From positions 1 to 32,925 of the forward strand of contig RHMC01000079.1 in NCBI GenBank assembly GCA_003719395.1: a stretch of DNA of 32,925 bases. Direction: 5' to 3'. Below, piece by piece: positions 10,006-17,509 of this stretch (its first letter is position 1; every line of letters begins with the position of its first letter). The translations under genes and the position numbers were made by a program. The notes below the pieces were generated by a model, which searched no databases, was not told the DNA's origin, and saw only the letters and a list, made by a program, of their open reading frames with translations. Source of the DNA: Streptomyces altiplanensis. Lineage in GTDB: Bacteria; Actinomycetota; Actinomycetes; Streptomycetales; Streptomycetaceae.

Positions 10006-10461
10006 TCAGGACCGTTCGCTCGCGTGCCGCGGGGCGTGCTCGACGACTTTGGCCAGCCGGCCGAGCATGCTGCGGTGGCGCAGTTGCAGCAGGGCGTCGA
10101 GCGCCGTGTTGTGCAGGGTGCCGCCCACTCCGCGCAGCGGGTGCTCGTCGAGGATGACCAGGGCGTCGTCCCCCCAGGGGCGTACTTCGATGGCGATTCT
10201 GGCGGTCCCCAGCGGACCGCTGTCGGCTTCGAGTTCGAGTTCGTACGGCGGTTTGCTGCGGCGGACGATCGTCTGGCCCGTCATCGTCCACGGTCCGATG
10301 TTCACGGTGTACTCGATCGTGGCGCCGACCTGCGGCCAGTCGCCCTTTCCGGGCCGCGACTGCGCGGTTCCGACCACCCAGTCGCCGTACCGCGACCCGT
10401 CGGCCAGGACCTCCCACACCGCTTCGGGGGGCCTGCGGATCAAGTGGTGCCGTACAGCCAT
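10006..10461 (-). CDS. SRPBCC family (START-like) protein
   Basis: An intact 151-residue protein with a GGAGG site before the ATG. It has the SRPBCC pattern: an N-terminal strand followed by PPEAVWEVLADGSRYGDWVVG, then beta-strands around IEYTVNIGPWTMTGQTIV and a final long helix (NTALDALLQLRHRSML). These proteins enclose a hydrophobic ligand in a deep cavity, as lipid carriers or small-molecule cyclases and hydrolases. It lies 26 bp before the CrtI-like oxidoreductase, so it may bind or present the oxidoreductase substrate. That role is inference. Confidence 0.85.
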   Translation of the reverse strand: MAVRHHLIRRPPEAVWEVLADGSRYGDWVVGTAQSRPGKGDWPQVGATIEYTVNIGPWTMTGQTIVRRSKPPYELELEADSGPLGTARIAIEVRPWGDDALVILDEHPLRGVGGTLHNTALDALLQLRHRSMLGRLAKVVEHAPRHASERS

Positions 10462-10512
10462 CGGTCCTCCAACGTCTCAGCGGAACGGATCGTGATCATC
10501 AGCCCCTGGAAG

Positions 10513-10550
10513 GGCGGGCTCCGCACGCAGATACACGCACGGAGCCCGCC
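10513..10550 (-). terminator. hairpin terminator after the catalase
   Basis: An 11-bp stem (10513-10523 with 10540-10550, GGCGGGCTCCG on the plus strand) with a 16-base loop lies in the 135-bp gap between the catalase stop and the SRPBCC start. It should limit read-through from the catalase. Confidence 0.6.
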
Positions 10551-10596
10551 GCTCAGGCCGCTTGTGGCGCCACCGGCACCACCTGTATCACCGGTG

Positions 10597-12255
10597 TCAC
10601 CGCATGACGACATGCCGTTCGTCGGGAACGCAGTGCGTCATGGTCAGACCGCTCACGTCGCGCGGGGGGTTGTCCCCCAGGTTGGCCAGCCGCTTGCGGT
10701 CCTCCTCGGTGAGGTCCTGACTGGCCAGCGGCTCCAGCCCGGCGACGTCCTGCGGGCTGATGCCCAGCCCCTCGCCCACCCGCAGGCCGAGCTCGTTCTC
10801 GACGAGCAGGAAGTGCCAGACCATCCGCTCCTGCACGGGGCGGTCGCAGTCGGAGAGCATGGTGACGAAGTTGTGCACCAGGTCGTCACGCTCCCAGTCC
10901 TCCATGAGCCGGAAGCGCTGTCCGGCCTGCATGTAGTCGTTGGTGCGCGGGATGCGCTTGCGCGTGAGCCTGCCGCGGATCTCCGGACCCTGCTCGTCGT
11001 GCGTGGGGTACTGGTCCTCGCGCAGGCCGCCGGTGATCGACGGTTCGTAGTTGACGCTCGGGTTCTCCCCGGCCTGGTCCACGTTGTACGTCATCAGGCC
11101 GTCGCGCTGGTTGGTGCGTACGTCGGTGTTCTTGGCCTGGTTGACGGGCAGCTGGAGGTAGTTCGGCCCCACCCGGTACCGCTGGGTGTCGCTGTAGGAG
11201 AACGTACGGCCCACGAGCATCTTGTCGTCGGAGAAGTCCAGGCCGTCGACCAGCACACCGGTGCCGAAGGAGATCTGCTCGTTCTCGGCGAAGAAGTTGT
11301 CCGGCATCCGGTTGAGGACCATCTTCCCGACCGGCTTCGGCGGGAAGTCCTGCTCGGGCCAGGTCTTCGTGTCGTCCAGGGGATCGAAGTCCAGCTCGGG
11401 GTGGTCGTGGTCCTCCATCATCTGGACGACGAGTTCCCACTCCGGGTAGTCGCCCCTGGCCACGGCGTCGTAGAGGTCCTTCGTGGCGTGGCCGAGCCCC
11501 TCGGCCTGTACGTTCGCCGCGTCCTCCGCCGTCATGCTGCGGACGCCCTGCTTGGGCAGCCAGTGGTACTTGACCAGGACGGTGTTGCCCTCGGCGTTGA
11601 CCCACTTGTAGGTGTTGACGCCGAACCCCTGCATGTGGCGGTAGTCCGCCGGGATCCCGCGGGGGCTGAACAGGTTCACGAGCATGTGCATGCTCTCCGG
11701 GGTCTGCGACATGAAGTCGAAGATCCTGCGCGGCTGCTGCTCGAAGCTGATCGGGTTCGGCTTGAGGGCGTGGATGACATCCGGGAACTTGATCGCGTCG
11801 CGGATGAAGAAGACGCCCAGGTTGTTGCCGACGAGATCCCAGTTGCCGTCCTCCGTGTAGAACTTCACCGCGAAGCCGCGCGGGTCACGGGCCGCCTCGG
11901 AGGAGTCGCGGCCGCCGATCACGGTGGAGAAGCGTACGGCCAGGTCGGTGCGCTTGCCGCGCTCCTGGAAGAGCTTGGCCCTGGTGTAGCGGCTGATCGG
12001 CTCGTCGCCCCAGGCGCCGTACGCCTCGAAGTAGCCGTACGCGGTGACGCCCCGGGCGTGGACGACGCGCTCGGGGATGCGTTCGCGGTCGAAGTGGCTG
12101 ATCTTCTCCAGGAACTGGTAGTTCTCCAGGGTGGCCGGGCCCCGGTCGCCCACCGTGCGCTGGTTCTGATTGTCGTAGACCGGGTGGCCCTGCCGGTTGG
12201 TCAGTACCTTCCGGTCATCGTCTGGGGACGGGCCCTTACCGGATACATCCGTCAC
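10597..12255 (-). CDS. heme catalase (monofunctional)
   Basis: An intact protein of about 552 residues that splits hydrogen peroxide into water and oxygen in the cytoplasm. Clear family signatures are the catalytic histidine in RVVHARG, the asparagine region DLVGNNLGVFF, FDFMSQTPESMH, and the heme-ligand tyrosine in RTFSYSDTQRYR. The C-terminal part ends with CVPDERHVVMR. I chose the GTG at 12255: AAGGGG lies 9 bases upstream. A TTG three codons earlier directly abuts that site and is unlikely. It is followed by a hairpin terminator. Peroxide-sensing Fur-type control is common for such genes, but I see no regulator or certain operator here. Confidence 0.95.
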   Translation of the reverse strand: MTDVSGKGPSPDDDRKVLTNRQGHPVYDNQNQRTVGDRGPATLENYQFLEKISHFDRERIPERVVHARGVTAYGYFEAYGAWGDEPISRYTRAKLFQERGKRTDLAVRFSTVIGGRDSSEAARDPRGFAVKFYTEDGNWDLVGNNLGVFFIRDAIKFPDVIHALKPNPISFEQQPRRIFDFMSQTPESMHMLVNLFSPRGIPADYRHMQGFGVNTYKWVNAEGNTVLVKYHWLPKQGVRSMTAEDAANVQAEGLGHATKDLYDAVARGDYPEWELVVQMMEDHDHPELDFDPLDDTKTWPEQDFPPKPVGKMVLNRMPDNFFAENEQISFGTGVLVDGLDFSDDKMLVGRTFSYSDTQRYRVGPNYLQLPVNQAKNTDVRTNQRDGLMTYNVDQAGENPSVNYEPSITGGLREDQYPTHDEQGPEIRGRLTRKRIPRTNDYMQAGQRFRLMEDWERDDLVHNFVTMLSDCDRPVQERMVWHFLLVENELGLRVGEGLGISPQDVAGLEPLASQDLTEEDRKRLANLGDNPPRDVSGLTMTHCVPDERHVVMR

Positions 12256-12863
12256 GATCTTCAACCCCTTCTGTACCTATTTCGCCGGATAATCCACACT
12301 ATTCCCCTTTGCCTGGAAGCCCGGCTCGTCCGATGGGGTTGCGAAGACGCGTCGCCGCCTTCCGCACGCCCCGGATCCGGGCTTCGCCGCCTGACCGGGT
12401 CCGGGGACCGTCCGGCGCGGCCCTCGGGGATGCCGGTTTCAGCGCATCGCTGCCCCGCCAGTACCCACCGGAAAAGAAGTCATACGGCCGTCCTGGCGAA
12501 ATCCGCCGACAGCTGCCCGCGGGGGGCGGTGGCGGCCGCGACGGCCGCCCGGACGTCGGCGAGGGGCCGGCCGTGCTCTCGATGCGCGGCGTGCGGCGCG
12601 CTGCCCCACCCCCGGACGCGGACGCCCCCGGGGACGGTGGCCCAGGACGGAACCGGGTTCACGCACCCCGTGGACGCTCCGCCGCCGGCACCCGCGGCTC
12701 GTCCGCGTCAGCCCCTGACCCGGTCCTTGGCGGGTCCGGCCCGATGGTCCACGCGCAGTGGTCGCCGAACTCGCTGGACGGCTTCGCCGCGATCATCGAG
12801 AATTCCGCCGGAAGGGCGCCCCGGACAACCGCGCCCGGGTGAGACGGCAGGAGGGATCTTCCG
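12256..12863. other. 608-bp intergenic region with no supported gene
   Basis: This region holds the promoters of the catalase (minus) and the RidA gene (plus). Open frames exist on both strands, but their translations are Arg/Pro/Gly-rich and match nothing I know. A short plus-strand frame at 12744-12842 has a slightly more protein-like composition but no ribosome site. A 12-bp palindrome, CCCGGATCCGGG, is at 12370-12381. Confidence 0.55.
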
Positions 12864-13313
12864 ATGGGCACAGGTGTCAGGCTGGTCCGCGACGACCGGC
12901 TCGCGCAGACGGTGGAATACGCCTACGCATCGGTCGCCGACGCGCCCGTGCGCGTCATCTGGACCGCCGGCGCCTGCCCTCTCGACGCCGAGGGCAGGAC
13001 CGTCGCGGTGGGGAGCTACGCAGGGCAGACCCACCAGGTGATGCGCAATCTCGTCACGGCACTCGCCGGGGTGGGCGCGTCACTGTCCGATGTCGTCAAG
13101 ACCACCGTCCACGTGGCCTCTTCCCGGCAGAGCGACCTGGTCGAGGCGTGGGAGGTCTACCGGGAGTACATGGGCACGCATGACGCTCCGAGCACACTGC
13201 TCGGCGTGACGGTGCTCGGGTACGCCGACCAGCTCGTCGAGGTCGAGGCGGTTGCCGTGGCCACCGGTGCGCCGGACACCCGGGCGGCGCGAGAGGACGT
13301 ATCCGCGCGGTGA
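12864..13313 (+). CDS. RidA family protein (YjgF/UK114)
   Basis: An intact 149-residue protein. The ATG follows AGGAGG with 9-base spacing. Family features are the VIWTAGACPLDAEG strand region, the helix QTHQVMRNLVTALAGVGASLSDVVKTTVHVA, and the closing LVEVEAVAVA. RidA proteins hydrolyse reactive enamine/imine intermediates made by PLP enzymes; several distant members have other roles. The usual catalytic arginine region near the C terminus (R in 'P.R....V') is not obvious: the protein reads DAPSTLLGVTVL. The deaminase activity is therefore not certain, and this may be a non-canonical Rid subgroup. Confidence 0.85.
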   Translation: MGTGVRLVRDDRLAQTVEYAYASVADAPVRVIWTAGACPLDAEGRTVAVGSYAGQTHQVMRNLVTALAGVGASLSDVVKTTVHVASSRQSDLVEAWEVYREYMGTHDAPSTLLGVTVLGYADQLVEVEAVAVATGAPDTRAAREDVSAR

Positions 13314-13394
13314 CCGGAGTCGGGCGCGGGCGCTCCGCCAGGAGGCTCTCCGGCAGCAGGCATCACCGGACCGGCGACGGGTAGGCGAGCCGTT

Positions 13395-13753
13395 ATGACC
13401 ACTCATCGGAACATACGGCAGGGCGGGAAACCCCGGGTGGGTACCCGGGGTTACGCCGACGTCGAGCGGGCCCAGGAGCAGCTGGAGGCCGCGGGGGCGG
13501 AGCGCGGGCGTTCACCGTTCTCCAGTGGTGCCTCGGAGGCCTACCGCTGGGCCCTGGGCCGAGCGGAGCGTCGCCGGTCACCGGGGCGGGCGGCGGGAAG
13601 GGCGTCCCCGACCTGTACAAGCTGACCGCCGAGGTGGACGCGGCCGTGGTGCAGATGGACGAGCCCGTCAGCCGGCCCGGTCCGCGGGATCACGCCCGGG
13701 GAGTGCACGACGCGCTGGCGTGGGTGTGCGGATACCGCGACGAGGCTCCGTGA
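13395..13753 (+). CDS. small protein of unknown function (one frameshift)
   Basis: Two frames join near 13570 to give about 120 residues. The first part reads YADVERAQEQLEAAGAERGR, then YRWALGRAER. The second part reads GKGVPDLYKLTAEVDAAVVQ and ends DALAWVCGYRDEAP. The helical, charged composition and the in-register continuation suggest a real gene, but I do not recognise the family. The ribosome site is weak. It lies between the RidA and Asp23 genes and is convergent with the latter. Confidence 0.5.
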
Positions 13754-13784
13754 CCCGGTGGACGGCCGGGTGACGGACAGCCCC

Positions 13785-13800
13785 GCGGGCGTACGCCCGC
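13785..13800. terminator. bidirectional hairpin terminator
   Basis: A perfect 16-bp palindrome, GCGGGCGTACGCCCGC (6-bp stem, GTAC loop), lies in the 60-bp gap between two convergent stop codons. Confidence 0.6.
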
Positions 13801-13813
13801 CGTCGGGGGCCGG

Positions 13814-14306
13814 TCACTGCACGCGCCCCGTGCGGGTCTCCTCCCCCCTGTCCTCCGTCTCCTCCTCGTCCGGCAAGTGGACGTCGTTGACGGATATGTT
13901 CACCTCCACGACTTCCAGGCCCGTCATCCGCTCCACCGCCGCGACGACGTTCTCGCGCACATCGGCGGCGACGTCGGTGATGGCCACCCCGTACCACCAC
14001 GACGACCGCGAGGTCGATGGCGGTCTGACGCTCACCGACCTCGACCGTGACCCCGCGGGTGACGCTCGGCCGCCCGCCGGGGACCCTGTCCCGTACCGCG
14101 CCCATGGTGCGGGCGAGGCCGCCTCCCAGGGCATGGATGCCCGGCACCTCCCGCGTCGCCATCCCGGCGATCTTCTCCACCACCCCGTCCGCGACGGTCG
14201 TCCTGCCCCGCGTCGCGGGGGCCGCGTTCGCTCCCGACTTGCCCTGCAGCGTCGTCGCACCGGAGGCACGGGATTCGGTCTTGGCTGCGCTGGTCGCTTC
14301 CGACAT
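13814..14306 (-). CDS. Asp23/Gls24 family envelope stress response protein (one frameshift)
   Basis: The ATG at 14306 is preceded on the minus strand by GGAGG. The first about 40 residues are Ala/Thr/Ser-rich. The domain starts at GRTTVADGVVEKIAGMATRE and VPGIHALGG, followed by TVEVGERQTAIDLAVVVV. After a frameshift near 14000 come YGVAITDVAADVRENVVAAVERMTG and LEVVEVNISVNDVHLPDEEE. Asp23 proteins line the inner face of the membrane in Gram-positive bacteria and respond to cell-wall or alkaline stress. A GGGTAC box 70 bp upstream resembles the -10 element of stress sigma factors of the SigB type. Confidence 0.85.
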
Positions 14307-14819
14307 GGGAAGCACCTCCTTGAACAGGCGGGCCCCTCGGAGCCCTGCGAATGTATAAGGCCGCAGTATCCATTCGTACCCGATTGGGCCTGTATGCGCT
14401 CGTCCTGGCCGGCCCGGCCGGGGGCGTCCGTGGGCGGTGCGCGGTCTGCGGCGGCCCGGGGCCCGGTGAAGCCTTGAGCTTGTTGTTTCGTTCAACATCC
14501 GATCGGCCCGATGCGGGCCCGGCCGACGCGGGACGCGGTCGGCACGCGTCCCGCCGGGGACCTCGTCCGGCAGACCGTCCAGCAGGTGAGCGAGGCGCGG
14601 GGCGCCGTAACCGGCCGTCCGGACAGGCCCTCGTACACGCCCCCTCGTACGCGACAAGGTGTCAGCGAGCCCGCACAGCGCATCTCCTCGCCCCGGACTG
14701 AGGACGTCGCCGCGTCCGGCGAACGCCCGGTCGGGCGGCACAGTCCGAGTCGCGCTTCGGGCCGGAACCCCGCACGGCAGGTCCCGGCACACCTGAACGC
14801 GCGGCCGCATGCGCTGCGT
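14307..14819. other. 513-bp intergenic stretch, no supported gene
   Basis: I see no convincing coding sequence on either strand. Apart from the possible promoter of the Asp23 gene, it has a short AT-richer patch near 14473-14500 that may be promoter DNA. Confidence 0.5.
14376..14381 (-). promoter_or_regulatory. candidate stress-sigma -10 box (GGGTAC)
   Basis: On the minus strand GGGTAC lies about 70 bp before the Asp23 ATG. It matches the GGGTAY -10 consensus of actinobacterial SigB-like factors. A matching -35 (GNNT at 14-16 bp) is not clear, so the call is weak. Confidence 0.3.
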
Positions 14820-15037
14820 TCAGCCGGTGCGGCGGAAGCGGGCCGGAGCCGTCCCACCGGTGACCACGCCGGGCAGCGCCGCCAACGCGGCCACGACGGT
14901 CCCGAGCCGCCCGGCGCTCACGGCGTGAACGCCGGCGGCGGCCGGCTGGACCGGGGCGTGCGCACCGCCGGTGCGGCAAGCCCGAAACCTCCGGTCAGGG
15001 CCGCTCCGGGCACGGCAAGCGCATTTCGGACCGACAT
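14820..15037 (-). pseudogene. DUF6223-like small membrane protein, broken or truncated
   Basis: The ATG at 15037 follows a strong purine-rich site (GGAGGAGAAGGGG). The start MSVRNALAVPGAALTGGFGL is a signal or membrane segment. After a frameshift near 14970 the other frame continues as APVQPAAAGVHAVSAGRLG, then a hydrophobic stretch TVVAALAALPGVVTGG, and ends ARFRRTG. This resembles the start and end of small actinobacterial DUF6223-type membrane proteins, which usually have more Gly-rich hydrophobic repeats between. The gene may therefore carry an internal deletion as well as the frameshift. The family call is from memory of its pattern. Confidence 0.4.
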
Positions 15038-15160
15038 GAGGTGCCCCTTCTCCTCCCGCGACCGGACGTTGCCTGGTCCTGTCCGCCGGGCCCGGTACCG
15101 GCCGTCCGGCGGACGCAGGCGATACGCGGCTGCCGCGGACGCCGCTGGAGCCGCGGAAGT

Positions 15161-15197
15161 ACCGCGTGTGCGGTAGGGGCCGCTCGTCCCCGAGCGG
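15161..15197 (-). terminator. double hairpin after the PNPOx-fold gene
   Basis: Two small perfect hairpins lie 20-60 bp past the stop of the PNPOx-like gene: ACCGC/GCGGT at 15161-15174 and CCGCTCG/CGAGCGG at 15180-15197, each with a 4-base loop. Confidence 0.45.
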
Positions 15198-15218
15198 GAC
15201 CCGCACGGGCGGAGCCGG

Positions 15219-15833
15219 TTACCGGTCCGTGAGCAGCCGTTCGGCCGGCACGGCGGTGAAGTAGTCGGCGTCCTTGGGGCGCTTGAGCTCGGGGCCCTGG
15301 GGGCGGCGGGCCGGTTCGAGGTGGGGTATGTGCTTGGAGCAGTGGATGAAAGCCTCGGCGACGCTGACGTGGACCCAGAATTCGGGCTGTCGTCCCGGGG
15401 CTGTGTCGACCGGTATCAGGGGGTGGCGGGCGCGGAGTTCCTGCGCACCCACCAGCCGGGCCGTGCCATTGACGTGCAGCCCGATGTGGTGGTGGGTGAA
15501 GTCGACGAACAGCAGACCCAGATACGGGTTCTCCGTGATGTTTCCGGCGCTCGCCATGACACCGTTCCCGCGGTACTCGGGGTAGGTGAGGGTGTGCTCG
15601 TCCAGGACGGTGACGAATCCCGGCGGGCCCGCCCGGAAGCTGGCGTCGCAGTGGCCGCGGGAGTCCGCCGTGGAGAGGAAGACCATCGACTGCCGGCCGA
15701 TGAAGTCCCTCATCACCTCGGTGAGATGGGGTCGGACCTGCCGGTCGTAGAAGGCGTCGGCGCGCGGCGCGGTGCCGAGGTGGTCTTGCAGCATGCGCTC
15801 CCCGCGGGATGGGGTGGCGTCGTGACTGTTCAC
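15219..15833 (-). CDS. pyridoxamine 5'-phosphate oxidase-fold protein
   Basis: An intact protein of about 205 residues with the FMN-binding split-barrel pattern: FIGRQSMVFLSTADSRGHCDASFRAG, FVTVLDEHTLTYPEYRGNG, then NITENPYLGLLFVDF, and a last part AEAFIHCSKHIPHLE. The family binds FMN, F420 or heme and reduces or oxidises small molecules; FIHCSKH is typical of the subgroup near pyridoxamine oxidase rather than PdxH itself. Two starts are possible: the GTG at 15833 (GGAAAG nine bases upstream), given here, and the ATG at 15794 (GGGGAG only three bases upstream). It is transcribed away from a hairpin-rich 3' region. Confidence 0.85.
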   Translation of the reverse strand: MNSHDATPSRGERMLQDHLGTAPRADAFYDRQVRPHLTEVMRDFIGRQSMVFLSTADSRGHCDASFRAGPPGFVTVLDEHTLTYPEYRGNGVMASAGNITENPYLGLLFVDFTHHHIGLHVNGTARLVGAQELRARHPLIPVDTAPGRQPEFWVHVSVAEAFIHCSKHIPHLEPARRPQGPELKRPKDADYFTAVPAERLLTDR

Positions 15834-16027
15834 AGGTATTCGCTTTCCGGCCGGTGTCGTGCGAGTACGGGGGTGCGGCAAGGACGGGGACGCCTCATGC
15901 TGGCCTCCGGGCCCGAACTCTCGCAGCACTTGCGGCAAAGTTCCCTGTCTCTCGGCGATGTGCTGATGAGATACGGCTGCCCGTACGCAGAAGAGGCCGG
16001 CATGGCGGTGCGCACCCACGGTCGCGG

Positions 16028-17406
16028 TCACCGGCGGCGGCCCCGGTGCCACGACGTCTCCGAGGGGTGCATTATGCACCAGGGCATGGGTCCGCGCTGG
16101 GGGTGAGGGGCGTCCTGGCCGCCCCTCTTCCGTCTCAGAACCCCCGGGGGCCCCCGCCGGGACCGGGCCCGCCGCACCGCGGCACGGATCTGCCCGCACG
16201 CAGACGTGAACCGGTCCGTCACCACCGGCTCGCGGTATCCGCCCCGCCCTCTCGCGGTGGCAGCCGCGGCCAGGCACGCCCGCGGCGACGAAGGCGCCCA
16301 GCAGGGCGTACGCGATCCCGGCGCCGGGCTTCTCGGACAGCGCGGCGGCCCGCGCGACGGAGTCCGACCCGGCCGGGGACGCCCGGGGAGCGGCGGGCGG
16401 CGTCAGCGAGCCCACCGGGCCGACACGCCCGGCGGCGGCGAAACCCCAGTCGAGGAGGGCGCGGGCCTCCTCGTACACCGCGGACCCACCGCCCCGCTGC
16501 GGGTTCATCACCGTCACCAGCAGGGTGCGCCCGCCCCGGTTCGCGGCGGCGATCAGGGTGTGGCCCGCACCGGAGGTGTAGCCGTTCTTGACGCCGATCA
16601 GCCCCGGGTACCGCTTCACCCCGTGGGACCCGGTCAGCAACCGGTTGGTGTTCTGGATTCCGAATGTCCAGGTGGAGCTTCCGTCGGGGCGCGTCCCGCC
16701 GGGGAAGGCCGCGTCGACGGTCGCCGCGTACCGGGCGAACTGCGGGTCCGCCAGCCCGGCGCGGCCGAAGACGGCCAGGTCGTGGGCGGAGGAGACCTGG
16801 CCCGGGGCGTCGTAGCCGTCCGGGGAGACCACGCGGGTGTCCAGCGCGCCCAGGGCACGGGCCTTGGCCTGCATCTGGCGGGCCGTGACCTCCCAGCCGC
16901 CGTTCATCTCGGCCAGTACCCGCACGGCGTCGTTGCCGGAGCGCAGGAACACCCCCCGCCAGAGGTCCGCCACCTGGTACGTGCGGCCCGGCGCCACGCC
17001 CACCATGCTGCTGCCCTCGCCCACTCCGGTGAGCTCGTCCCTGGTGACCGTGTGCAGGGCCGCGCCGGAAAGGCGGGGCAGCGCGGTGACCGCGAAGAGC
17101 GTCTTGATGGTGCTGGCCGGCGCAGGAGGCGGTGCGCGTCGTGGGCGGCGAGCACCTCGCCCGTGCGCGCGTCGGCCACCAGCCACGAGAGCGCGGACAC
17201 GGCGCGCGGAAGCTTCGGCGCCCCCCGCGGAGCCGCACATGCGTCCCCGGCCGGTGCAGCAGCGATGCCTCGGCGGAGACAGGATGTGACGGCAGCGGCT
17301 CGGGGCGCGGGGCGGCCGTGGCCGGTGCGGCCACGAGGGCCGGCACCCAGACAGCAAGAGCCACCGCACTCACGAGGCGGGGGCGGAGAAAAGAGCTGAT
17401 GACCAT
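16028..17406 (-). CDS. secreted D-alanyl-D-alanine carboxypeptidase, peptidase S11 (frameshifted)
   Basis: The protein starts with a signal peptide (MVISSFLRPRLVSAVALAVW, ending near ATAA). The frame changes near 17215, 17125 and 16270. The S11 serine-peptidase motifs are all present: STIK (SxxK nucleophile), SGN in RSGNDAVRVLAEMNGG, and KNG in KNGYTSGAGHTL. A hydrophobic C-terminal helix (AYALLGAFVAAGV) should anchor it to the membrane. It trims the terminal D-Ala of peptidoglycan stem peptides outside the cell. The 3' end is uncertain: after the last frameshift the best-supported frame stops at 16028, another at 16219. The long same-frame reading into the PNPOx gene is not real fusion evidence. 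Confidence 0.82.
16066..16080. promoter_or_regulatory. perfect 15-bp palindrome, candidate operator
   Basis: GGTGCATTATGCACC has 7-bp arms around one T. It lies about 235 bp upstream of the PNPOx-like start and inside or just after the frameshifted 3' end of the carboxypeptidase gene. It is AT-richer than its surroundings, as operators often are. Confidence 0.4.
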
Positions 17407-17449
17407 TCAGCCACCGTAGGAAGCGGTCCTGGTGCGCGCAGGTCCGCCT

Positions 17450-17507
17450 GGGCCGACCGGCCGTATCGGAGTGGGGGTCTCCGGGCGGGCAACGGTCCGG
17501 TCGGCCC
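17450..17507 (-). terminator. hairpin terminator of the RNase J gene
   Basis: An 11-bp perfect stem (17450-17460 with 17497-17507, GGGCCGACCGG on the plus strand) with a 36-base loop begins 2 bp after the RNase J stop. Confidence 0.5.
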
Positions 17508-17509
17508 GG

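Noticed and set aside
12256..12264. TTG start for the catalase at 12264
   Set aside because: The ribosome site AAGGGG directly abuts it; the GTG at 12255 has the proper 9-base spacing.
12480..12842. Small frames in the catalase-RidA gap
   Set aside because: No ribosome site, no known family, and composition typical of chance frames in GC-rich DNA.
10024..13041. A 1005-codon open frame on the plus strand
   Set aside because: It runs antisense to the catalase and SRPBCC genes, crosses the intergenic gap and has no recognisable domain; it is a by-product of the high GC content.
15219..17369. A 716-codon minus-strand frame that seems to fuse a carboxypeptidase to a PNPOx-fold protein
   Set aside because: The middle part has no domain, and the two ends are separate families with separate ribosome sites; a frameshift before the carboxypeptidase stop explains the reading.
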